Shown here: positions 41,621 to 51,456 of the stretch, piece by piece
Numbering within the stretch: position 1 is the first letter of the stretch
Layout: each line of letters starts with the position of its first letter
Source of the DNA: Candidatus Pseudelusimicrobium marinum
GTDB lineage: Bacteria; Elusimicrobiota; Elusimicrobia; Elusimicrobiales; Elusimicrobiaceae
Assembly (NCBI GenBank): GCA_018656005.1
Contig: JABHZW010000050.1
Coordinates: forward strand, 1-64,000
DNA: 64,000 bases
Direction: 5' to 3'
Notes under the pieces: generated by a model
Database searches by the model: none
What the model was told of the DNA's origin: nothing
The model's input: the letters and a program-made list of their open reading frames with translations, nothing else
Translations under genes and position numbers: made by a program

Positions 41621-41700
41621 GCGGGGGTGCCCCCGGCACTGTTATGTAGAGAGCTTAAAAAAAGGGGGGTGCTACTAGTACTCAAATATATTATAATATA
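41621..41700. promoter_or_regulatory. Region upstream of dnaB: two triloop hairpins and a TATAAT box
   Basis: GTGCC-CCC-GGCAC at 41627-41639 and GTGCT-ACT-AGTAC (one G-T pair) at 41669-41681, each preceded by a G-run. The second contains CTAGTACT, the same hexamer as in promoter cassettes A and B. TATAAT lies at 41692-41697. The dnaB promoter is probably here; no convincing -35 box was found. Confidence 0.5.
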
Positions 41701-41747
41701 TGAACCCCTATTTTTAGGCATCAGCAGAAAGATACTAGGAAATTATT

Positions 41748-43181
41748 ATGGCATACGATAAGAATTATAAAAACAAATTTAAAAAACCCGATATAAATAT
41801 CGATAACAAGCTACCACCTCAAGCGACAGACGCAGAGATGGCAGTGCTTGGTGCTATGATGATGGAAGAAGATGCTTCTCAAAGAGCGATGGATATCCTA
41901 AAGCCAGAAAGTTTTTACAATAATAATCATAAACTAATATTTGATGCAATCAAAAATCTTATAGACAAAAATAAAGCGGTAGACCTTGTAACTGTATCTG
42001 AAGAGCTTAAAAAAACAGAAGCTCTAGCAAAAGTAGGTGGCGAAGGTTATTTAACAGAACTTTTGGACAAAGTTTCCAGCTCTGCTCATGTGGAACACTA
42101 TGCACAAATAGTTTACAGCAAATCTATAGTAAGGGAACTTATAAAAATAAGTACCTCCACAATACAAGAATGTTTTAGAGAAGAAGACGAAGCAGAAAAT
42201 TTAATAGATTTAGCACAAGAAAAAATATTTGGACTATCCAAAAAACAAGATTTAAGAGGTTTTTATCACGCAAAAGATTTATCTAACGAGGTTATGGAAC
42301 TTATAGAAAAAGCTCACCTAGATAAAAATCCAGTTAAAGGTATCCCATCTGGTTTTACAGAGTTTGATTATAAAACTGGTGGTTTTAGAAAATCCGATTT
42401 AATAATTTTAGCAGCTCGTCCATCGCAAGGTAAAACTGCAATGGCATTGAATATAATTCATCATGCATGTGTCGAAAAGAAAAACCCTATAGCAATTTTT
42501 AGTTTAGAAATGGGTAGACACTCAATTTTTGAAAGAATGTTATGTGGTGCTGCAATGGCAGATTTGCATCAGGTCAGAAATGGTATGTTCCAAAGAAGTA
42601 AATGGAAAGATCTAACAAAAGAACTCGCAAAACTAGCTAAATCACCACTTTATATAGACGATACCCCCGGTTTGACAATAACAGATATCAGAATGCGATC
42701 TAGACGGCTTGCTAATGAACTTAAAAAGCAGGAAAAAGAACTCGGACTTATTGTTATAGACTATTTACAACTTATCAGAAGTAGTGGTAGGGTAGAAAGT
42801 AGACAGCAAGAAGTGTCTGAAATTTCAAGAATGTTAAAAGAACTTGCAAGAACTTTAAATATACCTGTACTTGCATTATCTCAGCTTAACAGACGAAGTG
42901 AAGATAAGTCCCGTGAAGGTAATAGACCTCAACTTTCCGATTTAAGAGATTCTGGCTCGCTTGAACAAGATGCCGATGTTGTAGCATTAATTCACAGAGA
43001 AGGTTATTATAATAGGGACGATGAATCTGTACAGAAAAAAGCTAAACTTATAATTGCAAAACAAAGAAACGGACCAGTGGGCGATGTGGATTTGAGTTTT
43101 TTGAGTCAATATACTTTGTTTACCAATCCTCTACCAGAAGAAGTTGAAGAACAGGTAGAAAGTGAAGTTGGCGTTTTCTAA
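41748..43181 (+). CDS. dnaB: Replicative DNA helicase DnaB
   Basis: Hexameric 5'-3' helicase of the replication fork. The 477-residue protein has the N-terminal helical domain (PPQATDAEMAVLGAMMMEED), Walker A in ILAARPSQGKTAMALN near 220, SLEMGRHSIFERML, Walker B LIVIDYLQLIRSSGR, ALSQLNRRSEDKSREGNRPQ and DLRDSGSLEQDADVV. No intein is present. AGGAAA precedes the ATG. Confidence 0.97.
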   Translation: MAYDKNYKNKFKKPDINIDNKLPPQATDAEMAVLGAMMMEEDASQRAMDILKPESFYNNNHKLIFDAIKNLIDKNKAVDLVTVSEELKKTEALAKVGGEGYLTELLDKVSSSAHVEHYAQIVYSKSIVRELIKISTSTIQECFREEDEAENLIDLAQEKIFGLSKKQDLRGFYHAKDLSNEVMELIEKAHLDKNPVKGIPSGFTEFDYKTGGFRKSDLIILAARPSQGKTAMALNIIHHACVEKKNPIAIFSLEMGRHSIFERMLCGAAMADLHQVRNGMFQRSKWKDLTKELAKLAKSPLYIDDTPGLTITDIRMRSRRLANELKKQEKELGLIVIDYLQLIRSSGRVESRQQEVSEISRMLKELARTLNIPVLALSQLNRRSEDKSREGNRPQLSDLRDSGSLEQDADVVALIHREGYYNRDDESVQKKAKLIIAKQRNGPVGDVDLSFLSQYTLFTNPLPEEVEEQVESEVGVF

Positions 43182-43206
43182 AATAATAGATCAATGGTTT
43201 TATTAA

Positions 43207-44328
43207 ATGGTTATAAAAACTGATAATAAAAATAAACTTATACTTAGGCCGTGTTGGGCTGAAGTAGACTTGTCTAAAATCTCTAAAAATCTCCAAAAAA
43301 TCGCAAAAGAAATCGCACCATCAAAAACTATGTTTGTTGTAAAATGCAATGGGTATGGTCATGGTGCTTACGAGGTTTCTTACGAGGCTCAAAAAAGTGG
43401 TGCGTGCGATTTTTTGGGAGTAGCAAGCATAGAAGAAGGATTATATCTTAGGGAAAAAGGTATAAACTTACCAATACTTGTCTTGGGTAGTATCTATCCT
43501 TTTGAAGCATTTGAATATGCTATAAAAAACAATTTATCAATAACAATTGCTAGTTTAGGTAGTGCACAAGAAGTTGTTAAAATTTCTGATAAACTTGGCA
43601 AATCTGCAAAATGTCATATAAAAATAGATACTGGTATGGGCAGAATAGGTACAAGAGCGGGGGGGATTTTACAAATCGCTAAAACCTTAAAGCAAGGTAA
43701 ACATATAAATTTAGAAGGCATCTATAGCCACTTTTCTTGCGCACACAGTGACGAAAAATATACCAAACACCAGACAACAATTTTTGATATCGTAGTAGAC
43801 GAATGTAAAAAAGAAGGTATAGATTTTAAAATAAAACATCTTGCGAATTCTTATGGAATGTTAAATTTTCCTGCATCTCGTTTAGATATGGTTCGCACAG
43901 GTTTGGCAGTTTATGGTGTAATGAAAAACTACGAAGATGCTTTACAATGGAAAAGTAAAATAGTCTTTTTAAAAAATATGCCAAAAGGTTCTTTTATAGG
44001 ATATGATAATACTTACAAATGCGATAGCGAGAAAAAAATAGCAACTATTCCCGTTGGTTATGGCGATGGATATTTCAGACGATTATCCAATCAAGCAGAA
44101 GTTTTAATTAATGGGCAAAGATGTAAAATAGTTGGTAATATATCTATGGATATGATGACGATAGATGTTTCGCATTTAAAAGAAGTCAATATTGGCGACG
44201 AAGTTGTGTTAATTGGTAAAAGTAAAAACAATAAAATACCAGTAAGTGAACTTGCTAACATCTTAAATACAAATAGTTATAGTATAATATGTAATATAGG
44301 AATTAGGGTACCAAGAGTTTACAAATAA
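43207..44328 (+). CDS. alr: Alanine racemase
   Basis: PLP enzyme making D-alanine for peptidoglycan. The 373-residue protein has the PLP lysine in FVVKCNGYGHGAYEV (the family consensus is VKANAYGHG; here C and G are substituted), HIKIDTGMGRIGTR, and the second catalytic residue tyrosine in FIGYDNTYKC; ISMDMMTIDV near the end is typical. It follows dnaB by 25 nt, a common arrangement. Confidence 0.95.
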   Translation: MVIKTDNKNKLILRPCWAEVDLSKISKNLQKIAKEIAPSKTMFVVKCNGYGHGAYEVSYEAQKSGACDFLGVASIEEGLYLREKGINLPILVLGSIYPFEAFEYAIKNNLSITIASLGSAQEVVKISDKLGKSAKCHIKIDTGMGRIGTRAGGILQIAKTLKQGKHINLEGIYSHFSCAHSDEKYTKHQTTIFDIVVDECKKEGIDFKIKHLANSYGMLNFPASRLDMVRTGLAVYGVMKNYEDALQWKSKIVFLKNMPKGSFIGYDNTYKCDSEKKIATIPVGYGDGYFRRLSNQAEVLINGQRCKIVGNISMDMMTIDVSHLKEVNIGDEVVLIGKSKNNKIPVSELANILNTNSYSIICNIGIRVPRVYK

Positions 44329-44347
44329 TATTTAGGGACGGGCATAT

Positions 44348-45124
44348 ATGTTTGCATATATCGGACGAAATGTAGAATTTGCTTTAGAACAAGCGGGCAG
44401 AGTATCAGAGATGATACGGTCTGCTTTTTTTTGGTTAATAAAATCTAAATTAGAATCGCAACAAACATTTCTTCAAGGTGTAAGAATAGGTGTAGCATCT
44501 TTAGGTGTAACAGTATTAACAAGTTTATTTACAGGTATGGTATTAGCACTTCAAAGTGGTACTACTGCTCAAAGTTTATTTAACGAACCCGTATATGTTG
44601 GTGTTATAGTTGGGTTTTCTTTAGTTCGTGAACTTGGTCCTGTTTTAACAGCATTTGTTGTTACAGGTAGAGCAGGTGCAGCCATAACAGCAGAAATTGG
44701 AACTATGAAAGTTACAGAACAAGTAGACGCACTTTATACCTTGGGTACAGACCCTATAAAATATCTCGTTATTCCCCGATATATCGCTTGTATGGTGATG
44801 CTTCCATTACTAACAGTATTTGCTAACTTTTTTGGTATATTTGGTGGCTATTTAGTTAGTGTTAAAGGGCTTGGAGTATCTTCTTATACATATATTTCAG
44901 ATGTACGAACATTTTTAAATGTGGAAGATTTTATGCACGGTTTTTTAAAATCTTTTCTGTTTGCATTTGTTATAGCAACCGTTTGTTGTTATAACGGACT
45001 TCACACAAAAGGTGGAGCTGAAGGTGTTGGTAAAGCGACAACAGCATCTGTTGTTACAAGTATGATTTTAATTTTAGTGGTAGATTATTTTGCATCTTCT
45101 ATCTTAGTATCTTTGGGAATTTAA
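44348..45124 (+). CDS. mlaE: MlaE family ABC transporter permease
   Basis: Inner-membrane permease of the Mla phospholipid transport system that maintains outer-membrane asymmetry. The 258-residue protein has an N-terminal amphipathic helix and about five membrane helices, with FSLVRELGPVLTAFVVTGRAGAAI and GTMKVTEQVDALYTLGTDP, which are family signatures. AGGGACGG precedes the ATG. Directly followed by mlaF (3 nt) and then mlaD. Confidence 0.94.
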   Translation: MFAYIGRNVEFALEQAGRVSEMIRSAFFWLIKSKLESQQTFLQGVRIGVASLGVTVLTSLFTGMVLALQSGTTAQSLFNEPVYVGVIVGFSLVRELGPVLTAFVVTGRAGAAITAEIGTMKVTEQVDALYTLGTDPIKYLVIPRYIACMVMLPLLTVFANFFGIFGGYLVSVKGLGVSSYTYISDVRTFLNVEDFMHGFLKSFLFAFVIATVCCYNGLHTKGGAEGVGKATTASVVTSMILILVVDYFASSILVSLGI

Positions 45125-45127
45125 AGT

Positions 45128-45913
45128 ATGATAAATGTTAAAAATTTAAAGAAAAGTTTTGAAAAAAATAGAGTACTAAAAGGCGTTAGCATTAGTGTGG
45201 ACGAAGGGAAAGTATTATCTATAATAGGTAGTTCTGGTACTGGTAAAAGTACTTTTATAAAATGTATTATTGGTTTGTTAAAGCCAGATAGTGGCGAAAT
45301 TATCGTCGATGACAAAGATATTACCCAAATTTCAGACGATTATGAATTAATGGAACTTAGAAAAAATTTTGGTTATTTATTTCAAGAAGGTGCTTTATTT
45401 GACAGTATGTCAGTGGGTGAAAATGTAGCTTTTGGTTTAAAATATTTAACAAAAGTTCCAAAATCTGAATACAAAAAAATAGTTGCAGAAAAATTAGCAT
45501 TAGTAGGTTTGGTGGGTATAGAAAATATGCGTCCATCGGAACTTTCTGGTGGTATGAAAAAACGAGTATCGCTTGCAAGAGTTTTAGCACCAAGTCCAAA
45601 ATATATTTTGTACGATGAACCAACCTCTGGGTTAGATCCTATAAGAGCCGATAGTATAGGATATTTAATTTTAGATTTAAAGAAAAAGCTAAATGTAACA
45701 TCAATAGTTATTACTCACGATATGAGTTTGGCTTATAAGGTGTCAGATAAGATTGCCATGCTTTGTGGCGGAAACTTGGTTTTACATGGTACCCCTAAGG
45801 AATTTAAAACCACAAAGAATGCAATGGTTCGTCAATTTGTAGATGGTAAAAGAGAAGGACCAATAAAACTAGTTCCAACTGGTATAAAAACAGAAGGAGA
45901 TGATAATATTTAG
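45128..45913 (+). CDS. mlaF: MlaF family ABC transporter ATPase
   Basis: ATPase subunit of the Mla transporter. The 261-residue protein has Walker A GSSGTGKSTFIKCI near 37, Q-loop LFQEGALFDSMSVGENVAF, signature LSGGMKKRVSLARVL, Walker B YILYDEPTSGLDP and SIVITHDMSLA. The GGMKKR signature and ALFDSMSV motif are typical of MlaF. Confidence 0.95.
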   Translation: MINVKNLKKSFEKNRVLKGVSISVDEGKVLSIIGSSGTGKSTFIKCIIGLLKPDSGEIIVDDKDITQISDDYELMELRKNFGYLFQEGALFDSMSVGENVAFGLKYLTKVPKSEYKKIVAEKLALVGLVGIENMRPSELSGGMKKRVSLARVLAPSPKYILYDEPTSGLDPIRADSIGYLILDLKKKLNVTSIVITHDMSLAYKVSDKIAMLCGGNLVLHGTPKEFKTTKNAMVRQFVDGKREGPIKLVPTGIKTEGDDNI

Positions 45914-45995
45914 TTTTGTAAGGCGGTAAAAAAGCATTAGCAAAACTCGTGTTATATAGGAAGGTTAAGCACGGAAAATATTATATAATAAAATT

Positions 45996-47237
45996 ATGAG
46001 TTCAGAAAGCAAAGTAGGTTTATTTACAATAATAGGGTTAATACTTTTGGGTATGTCCCTGTACTTACTTGGTAATTTTTCTATTACCAACGAATATCAG
46101 ATAAATGTAGAATTTTCTGATGTTTCTGGCTTGCCGGATAAATCTATCGTAAGATTATCTGGTGTAGAAGTTGGTAAAGTAAGAGATATAAAAATACTAA
46201 ACGGCAAAGTAATAGCCGTGCTTGGCATAATGGACAAAGTTGTAGTTTATAGAGATGCTGAATTTTCTATAGGTTCAAGCAGTGTAATAGGAAGTAAATA
46301 TTTAAGAATAAATCAAGGTACAAAAGAAGCAGGTATTATAGAAAATAAAGAATTTGTACGGGGTAAAGATGTATTAACTCTCGAGGATATGTTGCTTGAA
46401 ACACTTGGCAACTTTGGCGATGACGGCACAACAGGCGAACAAATAAACGCAACCTTAGAAAGTATGAGAGAACTTTCGGCAAGTCTAAACCAAATGATAC
46501 TGAATATGGAACCTAGTATGACAGGTACTATGGAAAATTTAAACGCTCTTTTAGAAGATCTTAATTCTCAAGAAGGTGCATTAGGTGCATTGATGAACGA
46601 TCCGCAAGCAAAAGAAGATGTACAAGCTACAATTAAAAATGTAAGAGAAATTTCTGAAGAAGCAAAAACATTAATGGGTCGAGTTAAAAAGTATAAAGCT
46701 ACATGGTTATTTGCCAGCAGAAACGATTTGAAAACTGGCGGTAGCTATGGTGATTTCGGTTTAAAAATAAGTCCAAGATACGGTAAATATTATCGTTTTG
46801 GTTTAGCAAACTTAGGTAATAAAGACGACGATCCAGAAAAGGGTACAGAATATGTCGAAAAAAATAAAGTAGATGTTCGTTTTGGTTTCTATAACGAATG
46901 GTACGACTTTTCGTTCGGTGTAGTACGGGGTTCTGGTGGTGCAAATATTACCTTTAATCCACTTTATACAGACAAAGTTCTTAAACGCTTAAGTGTTTAT
47001 GGTGAAATTTACGATATGAGCAGAAACAGAGTAATATCTGGCAGAAGATTTAATAAAGCTAATGTTGCTTATGGTGCTGACTTGAACCTATTTAAAGTAT
47101 TATATGTGGGTGTCCGTATGGACGATGTTCTCGAGCTAAACAGACCACAAATTACATTAGGTGTACAATTTGACGACGAAGATGTAACTGCGCTTATTGG
47201 TTTAATTGCATTAGCAGCAGCGGGTTCAAAAGGTTAA
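45996..47237 (+). CDS. mlaD: MlaD family (MCE domain) protein with beta-rich C-terminal region
   Basis: Substrate-binding MCE-domain protein. 413 residues: an N-terminal transmembrane anchor (KVGLFTIIGLILLGMSLYLLG), an MCE domain (YQINVEFSDVSGLPDKSIVR … GSKYLRINQG), a helical linker, and a C-terminal region from about 230 rich in beta-type repeats (YYRFGLANLGNKDD, YADLNLFKVLYVGVRM), unlike short MlaD. This could be an outer-membrane-facing extension. TATAAT at 45984-45989 is six bases before the ATG, so a leaderless internal promoter is likely despite its place after mlaEF. Confidence 0.9.
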   Translation: MSSESKVGLFTIIGLILLGMSLYLLGNFSITNEYQINVEFSDVSGLPDKSIVRLSGVEVGKVRDIKILNGKVIAVLGIMDKVVVYRDAEFSIGSSSVIGSKYLRINQGTKEAGIIENKEFVRGKDVLTLEDMLLETLGNFGDDGTTGEQINATLESMRELSASLNQMILNMEPSMTGTMENLNALLEDLNSQEGALGALMNDPQAKEDVQATIKNVREISEEAKTLMGRVKKYKATWLFASRNDLKTGGSYGDFGLKISPRYGKYYRFGLANLGNKDDDPEKGTEYVEKNKVDVRFGFYNEWYDFSFGVVRGSGGANITFNPLYTDKVLKRLSVYGEIYDMSRNRVISGRRFNKANVAYGADLNLFKVLYVGVRMDDVLELNRPQITLGVQFDDEDVTALIGLIALAAAGSKG

Positions 47238-47245
47238 CATACAAA

Positions 47246-48610
47246 ATGAAATTTAGAACTATATACAAGTGTTCCGAGTGTGGATATCAGAGTGTTAAGT
47301 GGATGGGACAATGCCCAGAATGTTCCGCTTGGAACAGTATGCAAGAAGATGTCATAAAAGAAGAAAGTAAAACTGGTAATAAAAAAACGGTAAGAAGTTT
47401 TACCGAACTTTCTGGAAAGGTATCTACCTTAAAAACAGCAAACGCTGAAAAAACCGAAAAAATAAAAACAAATATTGAAGAGTTCGACAGACTTTTGTCT
47501 GGCGGTTTAATTGCTGGGCAAATAACTTTACTTGCCGGTGCACCGGGTATTGGTAAAAGCACTTTAATGATGCAGGTTGCAGGACAAATTAGTAAAAAAG
47601 ATAAAACTTTATATGTTTCAGGCGAGGAAAGTATTTCGCAAATTTCAACCCGTGCAAAAAGATTACAAGTAGATAGTAAAAATATTTTAATATTACCAGA
47701 AATTAATTTAGAAAAAGTTGTAGAACAAATAAAAAATATAAAACCAAAGTTTGTTGTTTTAGATTCTATACAAACAATTTATCACCCAGAATTTAATTCC
47801 AGTGCTGGCAGTATTTTGCAAATAAAAGAAAGTGCTTCAGAAATTATTCGTCTTTGTAAAAGCGAAAATATAATTTTATTTATCCTCGGACACATAACAA
47901 AAGAAGGTGCATTAGCAGGACCAAAAATTTTAGAACATATGGTAGATACCGTTTTATATTTTGATACAGAAAAAGATAGTATTTTAAAAGTACTTCGTGC
48001 ATATAAAAATCGTTTTGGTGCAACCGATGAGGTTGGCTTATTCAAAATGGAAGAAAAAGGTTTAGAAAGTGTAAAAGATGCTGGGCTTTATAGTTTACAG
48101 ACATCAAGAAAAAAGCCAATTGTTGGCAGAGCATTTAGTTTATTTTTAGAAGGTACAAGACCACTTGTAGCAGAAGTTCAGGCATTGGTATCGCAAACGG
48201 TGTATCCGTTTCCAAAAAGGGTTGTTTCGGGGTTAGATTTAAATAGATGCCAAATACTTTTAGCTTCTATGGAGAAAAATTTAGGTATAAGTTTCGCAGA
48301 TAAAGATGTTTTTATTAGTATCGCAGGCGGTATAAAAAGTAAAGATACCGCTTTAGATTTGGCTATTTGTGCATCAGTAGTAAGTTCTTATCGGGAGAGG
48401 GAAATATCGCATAAAGATATTTTCGTAGCAGAGGTAGGAATTTTAGGACAAATGGCTGGTATCAAAATGATGGCAGAAAGAATTAAAGAAGCAAAAAGAA
48501 TGGGTTTTGAGAGAATATTCTGTCCTGGTAATATAACATCTTCCAATATTAGTGGTATTTCGGTAGAAAAACTAGAGAGTTTGTACCAATTGTCCTCTAA
48601 AATCAAATAA
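47246..48610 (+). CDS. radA: DNA repair protein RadA
   Basis: RecA-like ATPase that drives branch migration in recombination and transformation. The 454-residue protein has the N-terminal four-cysteine zinc finger (YKCSECGYQSVKWMGQCPEC), Walker A LAGAPGIGKSTLMM near 95, the KNRFG motif (RAYKNRFGATDEVGLF) and a C-terminal Lon-like domain (SGLDLNRCQILLASME). It starts 8 nt after mlaD with no strong ribosome binding site. Confidence 0.95.
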   Translation: MKFRTIYKCSECGYQSVKWMGQCPECSAWNSMQEDVIKEESKTGNKKTVRSFTELSGKVSTLKTANAEKTEKIKTNIEEFDRLLSGGLIAGQITLLAGAPGIGKSTLMMQVAGQISKKDKTLYVSGEESISQISTRAKRLQVDSKNILILPEINLEKVVEQIKNIKPKFVVLDSIQTIYHPEFNSSAGSILQIKESASEIIRLCKSENIILFILGHITKEGALAGPKILEHMVDTVLYFDTEKDSILKVLRAYKNRFGATDEVGLFKMEEKGLESVKDAGLYSLQTSRKKPIVGRAFSLFLEGTRPLVAEVQALVSQTVYPFPKRVVSGLDLNRCQILLASMEKNLGISFADKDVFISIAGGIKSKDTALDLAICASVVSSYREREISHKDIFVAEVGILGQMAGIKMMAERIKEAKRMGFERIFCPGNITSSNISGISVEKLESLYQLSSKIK

Positions 48611-48724
48611 ACTAGCCAACAAATTTAAATTGTACTTTATAAGTTAGCTAAATAACTGCTAAAATATGTAGTATGGTTTTTGATATCATTTAGATTAATT
48701 AATATATATAGGGAGGGCAGAAAT

Positions 48725-49714
48725 ATGCCAGTTTGGATATTTAGAATTTCAGCTTTAGTGGGTTTCCCATTATTAACATTTCAGTTTTTAGTACACGATG
48801 TAAGAGGTATCGTGGTAGGTTTTATTTGTGCGCTAATTTTAATAGCTGCGGAACATTCTATAAGAAGTGTAAGGTTTTTTACAATAATGTTAGGGTTTTT
48901 CGGGGTATTATTTGGTTATTTACTTTTTATGCTTTTAGATTATACTATGATACAAATAGGAAATTCTACAGTAGCTAGTATTTGGACAGATTTTAGAGAC
49001 GAAGCACTTTCTATGTTAGTTATCATAGGTGGTTTTATTGCAATAGTAAAAAGTAAAGATTTAATGGGAATATCCACAAAAGGTAGCCATTTGAAAATTT
49101 TAGATAGTAGTGTCTTAATGGACGGCAGAATAGTAGATGTTTGCCGAAGCGAATTTTTAGACGGTATTTTTATAGTGCCAAGCTTTATTTTAGAGGAATT
49201 AGAAAATTTAGGTAAATCTGAAGATCCGCTTGAAAAAGCCAGAGGGAAAAGAGGTTTAGATATTTTATCCCAATTACAAAAAAGTAAATATTTACCTTTA
49301 AGAATAGTAAGAAAAAATCCTAAACCAAAAGATATAACAGGAAAAGTTGTAAAACTTGCAAAAAGTTTAGATGCTCAAATATTAACGATGAATTTTGATG
49401 TTAATAAAGCCGCAGCGGTAGATAGTGTCAGTGTTTTAAATATTAATGACTTAACTTTCGCATTAAAACCAGTTGTTTTACCAGGTGAATCTGTACAGTT
49501 ATTCATAATGAAAGACGGTAAAGAAAAAGAGCAAGGCATAGGTTATTTAGACGACGGCACAATGGTAGTTGTAGAAGATGGTAAAAGATTTATAGGCAAA
49601 AAAGCAGAGATAGATATTTATTCCATACTTCAAACACCAGCTGGAAGAATGATATTTGCAAAAATTAAAAGAGATAGAAAAAAACCGCAACAAAATAAAC
49701 AATATAAGAAATAG
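48725..49714 (+). CDS. PIN-TRAM domain membrane protein
   Basis: 329 residues. Three or four N-terminal transmembrane segments (MPVWIFRISALVGFPLLTF …) are followed by a PIN nuclease-like domain (KILDSSVLMDGRIVDVCRSE … AQILTMNFDVNKAA) and a TRAM RNA-binding domain (LPGESVQLFIMKDGKEKEQG). The acidic PIN residues are kept. GGGAGGGC precedes the ATG. This architecture commonly sits before ispD, as here. It probably acts on RNA at the membrane. Confidence 0.92.
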   Translation: MPVWIFRISALVGFPLLTFQFLVHDVRGIVVGFICALILIAAEHSIRSVRFFTIMLGFFGVLFGYLLFMLLDYTMIQIGNSTVASIWTDFRDEALSMLVIIGGFIAIVKSKDLMGISTKGSHLKILDSSVLMDGRIVDVCRSEFLDGIFIVPSFILEELENLGKSEDPLEKARGKRGLDILSQLQKSKYLPLRIVRKNPKPKDITGKVVKLAKSLDAQILTMNFDVNKAAAVDSVSVLNINDLTFALKPVVLPGESVQLFIMKDGKEKEQGIGYLDDGTMVVVEDGKRFIGKKAEIDIYSILQTPAGRMIFAKIKRDRKKPQQNKQYKK

Positions 49715-49723
49715 GTTAGATTT

Positions 49724-50878
49724 ATGGTAGATAGGAAATTTACATCAGTTTTAATACTTGCCGGTGGTACTGGCACAAGAATGGGTAAGCCTAAACAAAT
49801 GCTAAAAATAGCAGGCGAGCCGATTCTTTTCAAGACTATAAAAGCTTTTTTAAATATTAAAGAAGTAGATGAAATTCTGCTCGCCTGCAATAAAAACATA
49901 GCCAAAAAAGTTAAAGCAAAGTTCAAAAACATAAAAATTTGTGAAGACGGAGCAACAAGGTTAAAGTCTTTACAAAACGGTATGAAGATTGTGTCTAGCA
50001 AATGCAAACTAATAGCCATACACGATAGTGCAAGACCTTTAATAGAAAAAAAAGATGTATTAGCTGTTTTAAAAACAGCTTCTAAATACAAGGCAGCCGT
50101 TTTGGGTGTGCCTGTTAAAAATACAGTTAAAGAAACACAAAAAGGTGTAGTGAAAAAAACTCTTAACAGAGCATTTCTTCACGAAATTTATACACCACAA
50201 TGTTATGAAATAAAAACATTACAAAAAGCATTAAATAAATTTAAAAACGACAAAAAATCAACAGACGATTCTAGTTTAGTTGAAAAATTAGGAACAAAAA
50301 TAAAAATTGTAAAGGGTAGTTATAAAAATATAAAAATAACCACCTCGGAAGATTTATTATTAGCGGAAGCATTGTTATCTAAAGGAGCGAGCAAAGTGTC
50401 TAAAACAAGAGTGGGCTTAGGTTTTGATTTACATAGAATGGAAAAAGGCAGAAAATTTATCGTCGGTGGGCATGAAATAAAGCATACTAAAGGATTATTA
50501 GGTCATTCGGACGGAGATGTCGTCCTTCATGCAGTGTGCGATGCTGTACTAGGTGCAATTTGTGCTGGCGAAATTGGCCTTTATTATCCGCCAACAGATA
50601 TTACTATTATGGGAATATCAAGTGTGGTAATAGCAGAAAAGGTTATGGAAGTTTTAAAAAGTAAACGGGCAAGAATAGTTCATATGGATATTACTTTAAT
50701 AGCAGAAGAACCAAAAATTAGTCCACATTATACAGCGGTTCGCAAAAGTTTATCAGAAATTTTTAAACTTAATATAAACGAAGTAAGTTTTAAAGCAAAA
50801 AGTTACGAACATGTGGGTGCAATAGGCAATGCAAAAGCATGTAGCGCACATGCCGTTGTAACAGTGGAAGTTAAATAG
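49724..50878 (+). CDS. ispDF: Bifunctional IspD/IspF enzyme of the MEP pathway
   Basis: 384-residue fusion. Residues 1-225: 2-C-methyl-D-erythritol 4-phosphate cytidylyltransferase (LILAGGTGTRMGKPKQML, AIHDSARPL, VPVKNTVKET, FLHEIYTPQCYE, TDDSSLVE). Residues 228-384: MECDP synthase (VGLGFDLHRMEKGRKFIVGG, LGHSDGDVVLHAVCDAVLGA, IGLYYPPTD, GAIGNAKACSAHAVVT). It makes isoprenoid precursors. It lies 9 nt after the PIN-TRAM gene. The middle enzyme of the pathway (ispE) is not here. Confidence 0.95.
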   Translation: MVDRKFTSVLILAGGTGTRMGKPKQMLKIAGEPILFKTIKAFLNIKEVDEILLACNKNIAKKVKAKFKNIKICEDGATRLKSLQNGMKIVSSKCKLIAIHDSARPLIEKKDVLAVLKTASKYKAAVLGVPVKNTVKETQKGVVKKTLNRAFLHEIYTPQCYEIKTLQKALNKFKNDKKSTDDSSLVEKLGTKIKIVKGSYKNIKITTSEDLLLAEALLSKGASKVSKTRVGLGFDLHRMEKGRKFIVGGHEIKHTKGLLGHSDGDVVLHAVCDAVLGAICAGEIGLYYPPTDITIMGISSVVIAEKVMEVLKSKRARIVHMDITLIAEEPKISPHYTAVRKSLSEIFKLNINEVSFKAKSYEHVGAIGNAKACSAHAVVTVEVK

Positions 50879-50889
50879 GGAAGGAAAAA

Positions 50890-51456
50890 ATGAAAAGATA
50901 TTTAATACTTTTATTAGTAATTTTATTAGCTGGTTGTGTAAGCACTGGCAAAAAAGATAAATACGAAAGAGTAGATTATTCCGATTATGAAACTTATGAG
51001 GAATATCAAAGTCCAAAAATTTACGATAGCGAAGAAGAACTTGCAGAGCCGTCTGTATTGGAAAAAGAAGATTATGAAATAGAGATAGATATAGAAAGTT
51101 CTGATGTTATTGGAGATACTGGTGTTTACGGGGATTTAGCCGTAGAAATATCTTCTAAAAAATATAATATAGGGTTGGAAGCAACTTCTAAAGATTTGGG
51201 CGAGTTTCAACAAGTGTTAGATAAAAGTTATCTTAGTGTTTTTGAAAAACATCCTAAAAAAGGTTTCACATATATGTTATCGCCAGCGGGTGCTGTAAAT
51301 CCATTGTCTGACATTAGTATAAAATGTATGCTTAGTGAGCGATTTTCAGATAATTATGGCAAAGAAGTGTGCGATAAGTTTTTTGGAAATATAACAGAAA
51401 ATTATTCTCAGTTTTTAGAATCAAAACAACAAAAAGAAAATGAAATTATACAATAG
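50890..51456 (+). CDS. Acidic lipoprotein of unknown function
   Basis: 188 residues with a lipoprotein signal, lipobox LAGC (MKRYLILLLVILLAGCVSTG). The next 70 residues are rich in Y, E and D (YSDYETYEEYQSPKIYDSEE); the last 100 residues look folded (GVYGDLAVEISSKKYNIG … SERFSDNYGKEVCDKFFG). AGGGAAGG precedes the ATG. Its 3' end overlaps cysS by 17 nt. Not recognised. Confidence 0.75.
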   Translation: MKRYLILLLVILLAGCVSTGKKDKYERVDYSDYETYEEYQSPKIYDSEEELAEPSVLEKEDYEIEIDIESSDVIGDTGVYGDLAVEISSKKYNIGLEATSKDLGEFQQVLDKSYLSVFEKHPKKGFTYMLSPAGAVNPLSDISIKCMLSERFSDNYGKEVCDKFFGNITENYSQFLESKQQKENEIIQ

